NCBI GenBank assembly: GCA_029207755.1
Contig: JARCOQ010000006.1
Coordinates: 30,586,522-30,650,521, forward strand
Reading direction: 5' to 3'
Length of the DNA: 64,000 nt
Origin: Chamaea fasciata
Taxonomy: Eukaryota; Chordata; Aves; Passeriformes; Sylviidae
The notes beneath the pieces are model-generated. The model made no database searches. It was given only the letters and a program-made list of their open reading frames with translations, and was not told the DNA's origin. Both the position numbers and the translations under genes were made by a program. Position 1 is the first letter of the stretch. Each line of letters begins with the position of its first letter. This document shows positions 36,083 to 47,737 of this stretch, in pieces.

Positions 36083-37253
36083 AGCTAAACTGAATGATCT
36101 CCCACGACAAAGCAACTTGCTGAGTGGATGTGGGAAAGGCTGTGGATGTCATCTACCTAGACTTTAGTAAATCTTTTGATACAGTTTTCCACAACACTCT
36201 CCTAGAGAAAGTGACTTTCCATGGTGTGGAATGGTGTAAAAATCACTGGGTAAAAACCTGCATGGATGGCCAGGCCCAGAGTGTGGGTGAGTGGAGTTGC
36301 ATCCAGCTGGCAGCTAGTCACAAGTGTGGCTCCCAAAGGCTCAGTGTTTGGTCCAGTCCTGTGTTTGGTCCAGTCCTGCTCAATATCTTTACCAATGATC
36401 AGGGATTGAATGTGCCCTCAGTAAATTCACAGATGACACTATGTTAGGTAGGAGTGTTGATTTGCAGGAGGGTAGGAAGGCTCTGCAGAGGTGTCTGGGC
36501 AGGCTTGATCCATGTGCCAAGGTCAGCTGTAGGAGGTTCAGTCAGGCAAAGTGCTGGATCCTGTGCTTCAGTCACAACAACCTCCTGCAGTGCTACAGGT
36601 TAAGGGCTAAGTGACTGGAAAGCAGCTTAGAGGAAAAGAACCTGGGAGTACTAGCCAACACAGCTGAACACGAGCCAGCAGTGTGTCCAGGTGGCCAAGA
36701 GGGCCAATGGCATCCTGGCCTGCATCAGTAATAGTGTGGCCAGCAGGAGCAGGGCAGTGATCATCACAGATGAGGCTGCACCTCGAGCACTCTGTTCAGT
36801 CTTGGAAAGATGTTTAGGCACTGAAATGCAGGGAAGGACAACGAGGGTGGTGGAGGGTCAGGTGTACAAGTCTGATGAGTGGCTGAGAGAGCTGGGATTG
36901 TTTAACCTGGACAAAAGGAGGCCCAGAGGAAAGCTTATTGCTCTCTACAGGGCTTGAAAAGAGGTTTTAGGCAGCTTCTTCCCCCAGTTAACCAGTGACA
37001 GGATGAGAGAAAATGACCTCAAGCTGCACTGGGTGAGAAAATTTTAAGAAAACTTACTTCACAGAAAGGGTGGTCAAACCTTAAAACAGAGTACTCAGTG
37101 AAGCAGTGGAGTCACCCTCCCTGGAATCATTCCAAAAGTGTGTGAACGTGTCACTTCAGGGGATGATTTAGTGGTTAAAATGGTGGCAGTGCTAGATTGA
37201 TCTTGAGCTTGTTCTTTTCATCGTTAACAATTCTGTGATCCTATGATTCTGTA
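36083..37253 (+). mobile_element. CR1 LINE, reverse-transcriptase half to 3' end
   Basis: A nearly contiguous CR1 3' half. It contains the reverse transcriptase start ('gtggatgtcatctacctagactttag'), the ORF2 C-terminal part ('gagccagcagtgtgtccaggtggccaagagggcc'), the 3' UTR ('cttcacagaaagggtggtcaaacc', 'tggagtcaccctccctgga') and the terminal 'caattctgtgatcctatgattctgt'. It is 5' truncated, and the break lies against a poly(A)/CCAAA tract. A 17-bp tandem duplication ('gtgtttggtccagtcct', 36344-36360 and 36361-36377) lies in the coding part. No clear target duplication was found. Confidence 0.92.
36124..36447 (+). pseudogene. CR1 ORF2 reverse-transcriptase remnant
   Basis: The frame from 36124 reads GKAVDVIYLDFSKSFDTVFH near residues 4-23, the reverse-transcriptase motif carrying the first catalytic aspartate (Y-L-D-F-S-K-x-F-D). 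It continues to a GPVL.NIF.ND block near residues 82-92, then ends in a stop. The second catalytic box (family form F-A-D-D) survives as F-T-D-D at 36426-36437, but in another frame, so at least one frameshift lies between the two. Further ORF2 C-terminal residues (ANGILACI, VASR, LGLFNLDKRR) are read at 36691-36957. The enzyme would normally copy CR1 RNA at the target site in the nucleus; this copy is dead. Confidence 0.88.
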
Positions 37254-39883
37254 ATTTTAATAATTAAGTCAGTATACAAATTATGTACTATTGATCTTTA
37301 CTGACCTACTTTTTCAAAGATAACATGAATTGTCTATGTAAATGGTGCAGTTTTCACACTCAAGCTTGATATCTACCCAGTGATTTTAATGCAATATTGT
37401 GCAAAGTACTCTGTAATCTGTTTGAAAAAATGTCAGCTTTGAACTTTAATCATAAACCAGATTCTGTATATTATTTAATCCAAAAGGGCTTTTCTTTTGG
37501 ATGAAGTAGTTAACTGTAAGATCTTTTTTCAATCAATCAATAAGAAAAAAAAATAAATAAAGGCTCTCATGAAGCTTATGTACAAAAGAGATTCCTAGCT
37601 TTCAGATGTGTAGGCACAGAATTATCATTTTGTATCATCTCTAATGATGATATATCCATGACATATAGTGATGATATATACTCAATAGCTTTCATGGACC
37701 TCTGTAGATCTTAAAATATTGTCATAATTTGTTGTTCTTTCCCATGATAATGATGGAGGACTTGATAACTGAAGCTGAATAGAACCTTAAAATTTGAAAC
37801 CATAGTAGAAATTAATTTTTCCTGCAGCATACAAGATTGCTACTCTCTATTTGATATCACTCACATCATCCAATAAGCTTCAATAAACAGTAAAGCTATT
37901 TGGTAAAAGTCTTTCCCTCCTAATTTTTTAATTTATAGCTGGAAGTTACTTTTAGTTCCTGGAAAGCAATTTTTTTAATCCATTTAAAGTACAGATGAAG
38001 ACAACTGCTGAAAAAACATGGAGATAATATACTTTAGGCATGGATAATTTCTTTAAAAATATTCAAATATTTAAAGTGGGGTTTGTATTTATAAAATTAC
38101 AAATTCAGCAAGTTCCTAAATTTTATATTATAGGACTGTAAAACAATAGATAGTATTATAAAAGTAAAAGCATAGAGAGATAGAAAAGTGATTTTAATAA
38201 ATCTTATTTTACTGATTCCATTCACTTATGTACAAACAAAAAACTTGCCATCATATTTATGCACAAAATTTCTATTTCTGTTGGATAAGGTTTTACTGAA
38301 AAATGTCTTTTTTTCTTTTCTTCGAAGTTTTAACCAATTAATTTTTGTAACTAATTTTTGTAATTTTTAGTAACAGGTTAGTTACTAGACACTTTTCCTA
38401 TATTATATTGAAATATTCTGAGGTTTTTTAGAAGTACATAAATGGTGAAAAAAGTCCAAAAAACAAGGTGAAATTTTTATGTACACATACATTTTAAAAT
38501 GTGCATCTGCCAGTTAATTCAGTGGCAGTCAGCAGTATGAGAAAGGGACTCATACTGGAGAGTATATGGAGGAGAAATAAAGGAGAAATTTTGGTGAACC
38601 AGATAAAATAATCAATCATTACCTCTTACAGGACAAAAAAATAGTACTCTAGTAAAAATTCACTATGTACTTTGATAATAAGTATTTTTTTCCATTAAAA
38701 GACATTAGCATTAATATTTCTATCCATAGACAATGTAAATAAAAGCATTTGGGTGTGTGACAGCTGTGCCTGCTAGATAAGAGAAGCATTGTGAAACAGT
38801 GGAGAAGTAATTTTCCTGTGACTTATTTATATTCATCACTGCTATAAAAATGAAGGAGAGGGGAGGAAAATCAATCCCAGCATTTGGATGGAAAAGCTAA
38901 ATAATTATTTTGTGAACATTGTGAATTGGTGTGGTGACACCTTTATTCTGGTTCATTTCCCACATTTTTAAGATACTAATCAACACAGTGAAGAACTTTC
39001 AAGTGGCTCTGAAATGTATTTCTTTCTTAGATTTCATGTGTTGCAGGACAGTTGAGCAGATGCTAAAAGTCATTCTGTGTCTGCTATGTCTGATGACACA
39101 CAGAGGCCAAAAAGTTCTTTTGACACATAGCTTGATTGAATTCCACAAACATCTAATAATCTCCTGTCTGTCAAAGAGGGGGTCACTAGTTCCCTTTAAG
39201 AAATAAAAAAGTCTCATTTCTATGGATATAGTATGATGCACTGCCTCATACTTCCAAAACCTCCTCTAGGTTGCAGGTAGCTCTGCTAAAAAGTACTGCA
39301 TATTTTACATATTAAAATATCTAATTGTGAATTCACTGGAACATATAGTTTCACCAAATCTCTTCCACTTCCCAAATCCTATAGAGACCTGTTATAAAAG
39401 AGAGAGAAAAGTCTTCATTGCAATAGCAATGCAGTGATGAAATTTCAATGCAGTGATGAAATTTCAATGCAGTGAAAAATATAAAATAATACGATCTTCT
39501 GAAAGAGCATGGACCTGATTTCTTAGGACTAACTTGTGCTGAATTCCTTATGTCTGAGAAACTCATACAAAATTTGTTTTTAATGGAACAAAATTCTTAC
39601 TCTGAAAATTCAATTTTGCAACTAAGTTGGCCATAAGTTATCATTATCTCCATGTGTACACTTCAGTGATCTCTACAAGAGTGTTTTACACCCTCATAAA
39701 CCCATGTACACATTTCGGGTTAGGAAAATAATTGTGTACTCTAAAAGCAGCAGATGGTCAAAAATTCACTATGGAGAAAAGGGAGTTCTAGCACTATCAG
39801 GAGAAATGAACTCTACCAACTGGCCAAGTAATGTGGTCTACAACCTTCTTTTCACCTGTGCAAAGCCCAGCTTGAAATATAAT
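37254..39883. other. Unique AT-rich non-coding sequence
   Basis: No gene is recognised. It contains only the 19-bp tandem duplication at 39428-39475 and short A/T runs. Confidence 0.55.
39428..39475 (+). repeat. 19-bp tandem repeat, about 2.5 copies
   Basis: The unit 'aatgcagtgatgaaatttc' occurs at 39428-39446 and again, identically, at 39447-39465, followed by a partial third copy. The perfect identity suggests recent replication slippage. Confidence 0.95.
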
Positions 39884-40278
39884 TCCTCCTACAAAGACAG
39901 GCTCGGAGAGCTGGGGTTGTTTAGCCTGGGCAAGAGGAGGCTCCAGGGAGGCCTTACAGCAGCCCTTCAGGACCTAAAGGGGACCTATGGGAAAGATAGA
40001 GGGCATGTAGTGACCAGACAAGAGATAATGCCTTTAAATTGAAAGAGGACAGGGTTAGATTAGATATACAGAAGAAATTCTTTACTCTGAAGGTGGTAAG
40101 ACACTGGAGCAATTTGTCCAGAGAAGTTGTGAATGTTTCATCCTTGGAAATGTTCAAGGCCAGGCTGGATGTGGCTTCAACAAACCTGGTCTACTAGGTG
40201 TTGTTGGCCAAACCAGGGGATTGGAATTAGATGATATTTTAAGTCCCTTCCAACCCAAACCGTTCTGTGAATCTATGA
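39884..40278 (+). mobile_element. CR1 LINE 3' fragment
   Basis: It runs from 'tcctcctacaaagacaggctcggagagctggggttgtttagcctgggcaagaggaggctcc' through 'ttactctgaaggtggtaagacactggagcaa' and 'ggccaggctggatgtggcttc' to 'ggaattagatgatattttaagtcccttccaacccaaaccgttctgtgaatctatga', the complete 3' end of a CR1 subfamily. It is 5' truncated. The open frames 39704-40042 plus and 39954-40157 minus partly read this element and are not genes. The subfamily matches the tail at 17190-17325 and differs from the one at 47377-47737. Confidence 0.93.
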
Positions 40279-43200
40279 GGACTTTCAGGGAAGCAATTTA
40301 TTGTTCTTTCAATAAGAAAAGACAAGGAGCTCTCTGGGGCTCTCAATATAAAGGTAGAAAAAGAAAATGTTGAGAGAAAGCAAAAAATGTAGTAGATTCA
40401 ACAAAAAAATGCTTCTTAGGACTTTAAACAACACTGTAGGAAGATGCTACTCGAGTATATTACTCTTTGCATTCCTAAATAGAGCTGATAATTTCAGAAT
40501 AATTTCCTTGGGGGCAAAAGCTCTCTTTAAATCACTATATGAACTGACAATTATTTGCAAAGCTTTATATATAATGTAATTAGCAACTATGGATAACCAC
40601 ATATTTTAAATCAATCACCAAGTACACATTTTATGATTGCCACTTGTTTTATACCATGATCCAAATATTTCCTTCCTAGCTCTCTATTCTTCCCTTTTTA
40701 TGCTCTTTCCTACTGGCTGGTACCCACTAGACCTTCCTGTTGCCTGGCCTTAGCAGCTTCCTCTGTCATGATGCCCCTGTGCTCAGTTTTCATCCATTAT
40801 CCTATGCCTGGCACTCTTTATTAATAATGCCCAAATAAACCCCTATCAGACCGCAGTGCTCTCAGAGTGGCTGTCCAGTCTCTCACCTGTGCTTACAATG
40901 CACCAAGTCCAATGGGTCATCTAATCTACAATCTTCAGGCTAGCCTTCAGCCTGGGAGGGCAGGCTCTGAAGAGCTCTTCTCCCACTCTTTCAAACGCTC
41001 CTCTGACTGTGTCTACACACATATGTGTGCAAGCACACACACAAAGAAGAAACAGAAGTACTGTATTAGGGCTGTATTGCAATAAACAATTCTCTCAAAC
41101 AACTAATACTGACTTCTTTCCACCCCCACAAGCTTCCACTACTGGTAAAAGCAACATTAAATACACAAGTAAGAGGTATGCACAGAGTTCACTGTCATTG
41201 ATGGCAGACTTTTAATGTGGCATAAACTGACAGATACATGTACAGAACAAAACAAGATGTGCCACATAGTCTTGGTTCACCAAAGTTCAATGTTTTGGTT
41301 TTTTTTCCTCTGTTGCTGAGTGAAGCTATTTTGAGATGCAAAAGAGAAGGCATATGTTTATGGGTGCTTTGTTTAGAAAATGTGACATGCCCTAAGAATG
41401 TTTGTCAATTCTGTCGTGGTTTTCTCCCACATGCTGCTGATTGGTGGCTGTAGCTGAAGCAAATTTCCAGCCATGGTTGCTAAAATTGATACTCTGAGGA
41501 CATACAGAGACAGCGAAAAAGTCAGTGTAGATGTTGGGGAGAATTTCTCCAACAACAGGCATATCAACATTTTCTTCTAGTTATTTCAATTCTGGTTTTG
41601 GTGTCATGGTGTCATTCCCCCCTACTCCCTCCCACCTCCCTCTCCCCACCACTCCCTCCACCACCACTGAAAGTAGTTGCTCCTAAATGTGTGCGTAAAG
41701 CCATCTTTTGAAAAAAACATATCTGCAAGCAGACAGCCTGCAGCACAGGAAGTAAAGAAATGTAGTCTCACATGTTTTCACCATTTCACTGAGTGCAGAA
41801 TGTCTTAGAGGGTTCTTTTAGGTGAGATTAGAGTCATTCCACATTCACAAAATCTGAAATTATTTTGCAGGCTGGCCCTGCATGGTGTGCCTGTGATAAG
41901 CTCAGTAAGAACTAAGCAGCAAACTGATAGGTCAATAGATGGATTATGAAACTCTTTTAGTGTTATATGGATGCTTCTTAGTCTCTCCAGAAGGCAGAGC
42001 TTTCAGACATGACATAACAGTACTGACTAATCAGTGTCTCCAGATGGTGCAGAAATTTAAGAGAAAAAATAATGTTGATAGGAAAAGTAATTTGAAATGT
42101 GTATATATATATGTATAAATGAGTATATGTAAGTACATATGCAATGGAAAAAAGAGGTGTCTGGAAATTCTGGAAAATATCTACATGCAGCATCTCATCA
42201 GATAAAAGTTTTTCACTTGAATTGGCAGCAAAACAAATGTCATCATGATATGGAATAAAGAAGCAGTATTTTCTCTAAGTTTCTTTTTCAGCTGCATCTG
42301 GAACATCTTATGAGGTTAGGATATATGGGCAAGAAGAATAGTTGAGTTGCTTGGAATCCAAAAATGGTAAGAATCTAAAAAAGCAGGTAAATAAATTAAA
42401 AAATAGCTGACCTTTTACATGACAACCCTGGAGTAACGTGCTGTGCTTTTAACCCCTTGTGTGGAGATGAATCCCCCTTCAAAGAAAAGTTTGATTAACA
42501 AAAATGCTCAATTTTACACCCCAATAATCATCTTTTTAAAAACCATGTCTGAGGTGACAGCTCTGGGGGTTGCAAGGCAGGTAATGGGCAGAAAAGAGTG
42601 TAGGGTAAGATGTGTGTTTTTCCATTTTTTTTTTACTTCTATCTTACTGATTGTTTGGGAGATGTGAAAGTGTGATGCAAATCAGAACAAAGTCATTCCT
42701 AAATGAACAAATTTAAATACTTTCAGATTCTTATGGTGTAAAAATAATAACATTATTTCAGGGGTTTTTTGTTTGTTTTTACAGTTTCAGGAAGGACTAT
42801 GAGAACACATAAGCAGTAAGTAAATGTCAGATAAACCCAAGAATGTATCACTTTATGTTTAGTGCTAGCACTGAAGGGATACCAAGGCAAACAACAAGAA
42901 AAATCTGTTCAGAAAATCTGTCTTCTATTCATGTTCGAATTGAATTGAAATAAATCATACAATCTGTTTCAGTATATATTTTTAGCCAAGGTTTTATCAA
43001 TACAAAAGAAGTAGTAGAAAATCATTAGGCATTTGTCAAAACATTTTTTTTCCAAATTAAAAGTCTAAACACAAGAAAATATATAGGTAAAAACTACTGA
43101 TAAATAAGAATTCTAAATACCAGTTATCTTTAAGCATCAATCTAATACAAATTAAGCTATCAGTTAATGGCAGCTAACTTTCCAGAAATTAAAGTATTCT

Positions 43201-45096
43201 CATGTTGTTGCCGCTGATTAAAAGTTGCCAAGATAAAGTGACATGAAGGTATAGCAGGGACTCTTTCGAAATAATGAACTGAGATTGTTGCATTATATAA
43301 ATAGCTTTTAAAATAAGTTGGTGTTATGCTGGCTCATCAGAGTTTAATTAAATCATATAGTATTGTGAAAAAAACTAGAGAGCATTTAATTTAACATAAT
43401 CTGGACAAACCAGGTTGAGAGGTAATTCCTGTTAAAAATGACAGCATCTATCAGTCACCATATTATCGGGCAGTAGACCTTAGTTGGAAGAGCATTTTAT
43501 TGAATAGGGAATTTCAGAGTATCTATAAATTTGCTATAGATAAAAACAGCATTCAAACACACTATTGTTTCAATTTTTTTTTTTTTACCCAAAGCACGGC
43601 CAAAAGCAAATTGTCATCGTCCTGTATCACAGATGAGCTATTCAGACTGTAAGAGGCATGGTTTCCACAGCTGACTAAGAGCTGTAGGTCTAAGTTACTC
43701 ACAGGGTCCTGGCCAGAAATTTAAAAAAAAAAAAAATGACTGCACTAGGCTATAGGGATACAATATGCTAGGGCAATCCTTTATAACTCTGGTATTTGTG
43801 TGCATCTCTGTACATTCATATATTCGTATTTATGTACAATACTTAGGTTCACCTCTGCTTTCAGTGGTACTCTTTTCCTCAAATACAGAAGTCTCATAAC
43901 AACCTGTATATTGAAACAAAAAAGAAAGAGAGCAAGTGTAACTTTTTTTTTTTTTTTTTTTGCATACAGTGAAAAAGAATGGATAGTAATCAGTATTTGT
44001 TTTCCCTGATATTGCACTAAAGAAAAGAAAACATAATGGAAGGGTTTTTGTTGTGTGCTTGTAAGTGTGAAGCATTGTACACCTGATGACCACATGTGTA
44101 AAATTGAGTGGTGGTAAGTAAAACAGAGAATTTGACCTTCACCTTCCAGACTTCACTGTGATCCATGTTAAATTTTTATTAGGAGGGAAGTTTAGTTTTG
44201 TGGGGAAAATAATTCTTTGTATCTAACTGTAAGATGGGAAAACTCCATTGGCAATGCATAAATTTAGAGAAAAGTGAAATCTCTAACTTTTGTTTCATAT
44301 TAAGAGCTCTCTCTAAGCTGGAGCTGAATTCAGATTGCCTATTATGTTGCCACATTAAAAAGCTAAGTAATTATATGTTCTTTTGTGTAACCATCTTATG
44401 AGCTTACTTCCATGACTTTTTCCTAAAAACTAACATAATCTCCCTGAAGAAAGAGAAAGTCACATGTAAATCTCATTGTACTATTGCAAAGGGCATACAC
44501 GTCCCTACCTCCACCCACCATTCGTTTGGGATTCAGCTTTCATTGAAATGCAGGACTAACTTTCTGTTGACTTCTATTGTCTTCCTGTGGGCATGAAGCT
44601 TATAAAACCTCTGGCCTGGCTTATAATTGCATTTCAATTGTTATTCTGATTTTCAATCTTGCTTCAAAATACTTTTATCTTGGCAGAGATTTGTCTAACT
44701 TCCTGTCTGCTACTCAGGCTTGGTTTGGGAATTATATTAAAAATATAACCTTTGAAAAATGGATTGAGATTAACAAGTGCTGCAAGTATTTAATAAATGC
44801 TCTCTTAGTGCCATAAAGCACTAGGGTTTTTTCAAGCTGTCAACCAGAGAGACGGTTGTTACTATGAATAATAGATTGAGTTTTGAGATAATTTATTTTA
44901 AAAATAAATCCTGTAAGACTTGTTCTTGCAGAGAATGTCAAAACCAAATAAACTTGGTAGCACTCTGTACCTGAAAATAACAGCTTTTCAAAAAATATTT
45001 GTTAAATTATTTACTTGACATATTCTGTATTTTTTTCCCTTCAAAAAACCCCAGGATTTTTTATCTCTGTCTACGTTCTCAAAACACTAAAGTTTC
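40279..45096. other. Unique AT-rich non-coding sequence
   Basis: No gene is recognised. The part 40680-41000 is somewhat GC-richer but shows no family resemblance and no extended open frame. Short T or A runs lie at about 43572-43586, 43721-43735 and 43942-43960. The TA-rich 42096-42140 is simple sequence. Confidence 0.55.
41615..41667 (+). repeat. Pyrimidine (C/T) tract rich in CCCTCC
   Basis: About 53 bp of nearly pure pyrimidine with several CCCTCC and CCACC units. Its G-rich complement carries runs of three or more G. It is the only strong polypyrimidine tract of this kind in the window. Confidence 0.85.
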
Positions 45097-45506
45097 TGTC
45101 CTGGTTCTGGACAGGGCAGGTTTATTTTAGCTAGGAGAGGGCATGACTAGGGCCCTGAGGTTATTCAGTACCACCACATGTCATTGCCAGGGATGGTTGT
45201 GGGAAAAATTACTTTCTTCTGGGAAAAGGGGAGTCCTTCCAGTCAAGAAAACATGGTGGAGGGAGCAGCCTGATATTGTTCATTGCTGGGGGCTTTTCAT
45301 GTAAATATTTTCTTTTTTTATACATTTTATTATTCATATTATTTCTGTTATAGTTCTTTTTCTTATCTCGTTGTTTCAAGTAAATTGTTCTTATTTCAGC
45401 CCATGATCTTTTCCTTTTGTGCCTCCATTTAGAGAAGGTAGTAGAAGCAGCCCTTGATTTTAACAAGAGTACTAAAATTGGAGAATACCATTCCTAAACC
45501 ACTACA
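45097..45506 (+). mobile_element. Solo LTR, ERVL-like (5-bp target duplication)
   Basis: This 410-bp element starts TGTCCTGG and ends CCACTACA, flanked by GTTTC on both sides (45092-45096 and 45507-45511), the 5-bp duplication expected of ERVL elements. The interior follows a bird LTR pattern I recall: 'agctaggagagggcatgactagggccctgagg', 'ttattcagtaccacca', 'gttcattgctgggggcttttc' and 'gttcttatttcagcccatgatc'. No internal retroviral genes remain. It belongs to a different LTR subfamily from 51-632, although both start TGTCCTG. The 85-codon minus frame at 45209-45466 lies within it and is spurious. Confidence 0.87.
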
Positions 45507-45511
45507 GTTTC

Positions 45512-47370
45512 CTCAGTATTAGAGACCATGATGTCTATTTAAATACCTGGAGCAATGGACATAAGTGTGTTATTTGTGCTGCAGAGCGAGATTAAAGCTG
45601 ATTACAGATATTCAGATAGCTAAATAAAGCCTAAATGTTTAGTTAAAGAACATTTTATTTGACATGAAGAGAGACACAATAGGTAATGGGGTGAAGATAG
45701 CAGTTTATGTTTACACTGCATGCATTAGCACCCTGCTTAAAAAAGAAATGACCACAACCTCAGCATCTTTTGCCTTCATTACCATATATCTAATCTGAGG
45801 TCTTGCCCTTCAAATTTCATTGGTTATATGATTCTTTTGGACATAGAAGTCACTGTTAATCCCTTTTGATGTGAAAGTAGATTGGGGAGAATCTTACAAA
45901 TCTTGTCTTTCCCTTAAAGAAAGACTTTCTTTAAGAAATCTGCTTCTTAAAATAATCTTCTCAGGCAAAGGGAATAATGAAAAATAATTGATGAGCCTTT
46001 TGTAGACAGTGGATGCAAACTCTTCATATGCAATCTACATGAGAATTATGAGAACACATGAACATGTCATATCATTTATGACAAGCTATGATTTGTTACA
46101 AACACATTTCATGACTGAAGACATACGGTGGGAAATAACAGGAGACACCAAAAGTATAAAGGAAAGAAAATAAATTAATTTCCTTTGTAGTTTTAAGTAT
46201 CCAGACAGAGAAAAATAAAGGTAATTGTTGAAGTGATGGAAAATAACTTGTAAAGAAACTAACAGAGGATAACATTGAGAAGACAAGAAAACCAGAAAAT
46301 AGTACAGGAAACTGAAGGCTGAGGACAACAGAATACTTCACAGGAGATAATTCTGCTTATTGTACTTCAAATGGAGTATATCCATGCATCATTTTTCAGT
46401 ATTTCAGAATGGAAGGTTTCAGTGGCAGTCGTTCATAAGGATGACCAAGTAAGGCTCCCTTCTAATGTACATTTTGACATATTCTTAATTTGAAACCAGT
46501 TTATCTGACTTCAGACATTGTCTAGTGATTGGAAGCAAGCTAGACATTTCATAAAGTCAAAGAACTGCAGAAGTTTTATGGAACAGAGTTCTCTTTGAGT
46601 ATATGAAAATATGTTTGAAAGAATATATAACAACCTCTAGAAGACTGTGTTAGAGATCTCATCAACTGACTCCCCGAAATAGTGCTGAGCAGTAAGAACG
46701 TAATTTTACACAAGCAAAAAAAGAAAAAAAAAGTAATAACGTGCCTATTTTTGCACTATAATTTTGAAATTCACAGCTTTATAGAATAAGTAGAATAAAA
46801 TTTATGATCTCAAAGTTGTTTTCCAACCCAAATGATTTAATGATTTATATATAAATATTTGTAAGTATATATAGATGCATACATGCTCCTAAGTTTCTTT
46901 TTTTACGTTCTATTGAGGGTTTAAAATAGATAGTAAGACATGAATCTTTTATTTTTTTCCCTTTAGGTAATGTCAACAAAATCGTTTCAATATAATTATA
47001 TGTATGGCTAATTTATACTCCTAAAAGATAGGATGACAATAAAATATTCTAAAAAGGTAGATCTGTTGAGATTGTTCTTTCGGTGTCTCACAAAAGGTGA
47101 AAAATTGAATCTATTTTAACTCCATTATCTTTAGGGCAACATTATGTCTCTTGGTACACTGCAACCTTCTTCACAAAGGATGCCCCCCAGAACTCAAGGA
47201 TTAACAAATAATTGAAGGCTTTTGAATGCTAAGAATCCATTTCTTGACATACAGAAGGAAATACTAAAAGTATTGCATAACATGCTCTTATATTTTGGGA
47301 TTTCATATTAGGTCAGAGCATTAAGTTTAAATGGAGGATTTTTTTTTTTCAGTGCAATGGGTGGTTTACA
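45512..47370. other. Unique AT-rich non-coding sequence with one CR1 tail scrap
   Basis: No gene is seen. The only element is the CR1 tail at 46803-46843. The overlapping minus frames at 46086-46341 are hydrophobic AT-driven translations without motifs. Confidence 0.5.
46803..46843 (+). mobile_element. CR1 LINE terminal scrap
   Basis: 'tatgatctcaaagttgttttccaacccaaatgatttaatgattt' aligns with the CR1 terminus 'gatgatctcaaaggtcttttccaacctaaatgattctatgattct'. Only about 40 bp are left and the octamers are mutated. The match is short, so chance is not excluded. Confidence 0.6.
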
Positions 47371-47376
47371 CTCAAA

Positions 47377-47737
47377 GAAGGAAGAAATCCTTTTTACAGT
47401 CTACAACTTCCTCATGAGGGGAAGCAGAGGAGGAGCCACTGATCTCATTTCTCTGTTTAATGATAGGACCTGAGGGTACAGCATTAAGCTGTGTCAAGGG
47501 AGGTTTAGGTTAAATTTAAGAAAAGGTTTTTTACCCAGAACATGGTTGGGCACTGGAACAGGCTCCCCAGGGAAGTGGTCACAGCACCATCCTGACAGCG
47601 CTCAAAAAGTGTTAGGGCAATATTCTCAGGCACATGGTGTGATTCTAGGGAACGGTCCTCCTGTGCAGGGACAGGAGTTGGACTTGATGATCCTTGTGGG
47701 TCCCTTCCAACTCAGGATATTCTGTGATTTTATGACT
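47377..47737 (+). mobile_element. CR1 LINE 3' fragment with target duplication
   Basis: It runs from 'ctacaacttcctcatgaggggaagcagagg' through 'agctgtgtcaagggaggtttaggtt', 'ttttacccagaacatggttgggcactggaacaggctccccagggaagtggtcacagca' and 'ctcaggcacatggtgtgattct' to 'ttggacttgatgatccttgtgggtcccttccaactcaggatattctgtgattttatga', a full CR1 3' end. CTCAAA at 47371-47376 and 47738-47743 is a plausible 6-bp target duplication. The open frame 47546-47746 is ORF2/3' UTR translation. It is 5' truncated and close in wording to the inner CR1 at 8124-8752. Confidence 0.93.

Noticed and set aside
35713..36152. Several overlapping frames rich in Phe/Gly/Val or Lys/Asn/Pro
   Set aside because: They read the G20, CCAAA/CAAAA and A30 tract; composition alone explains them.
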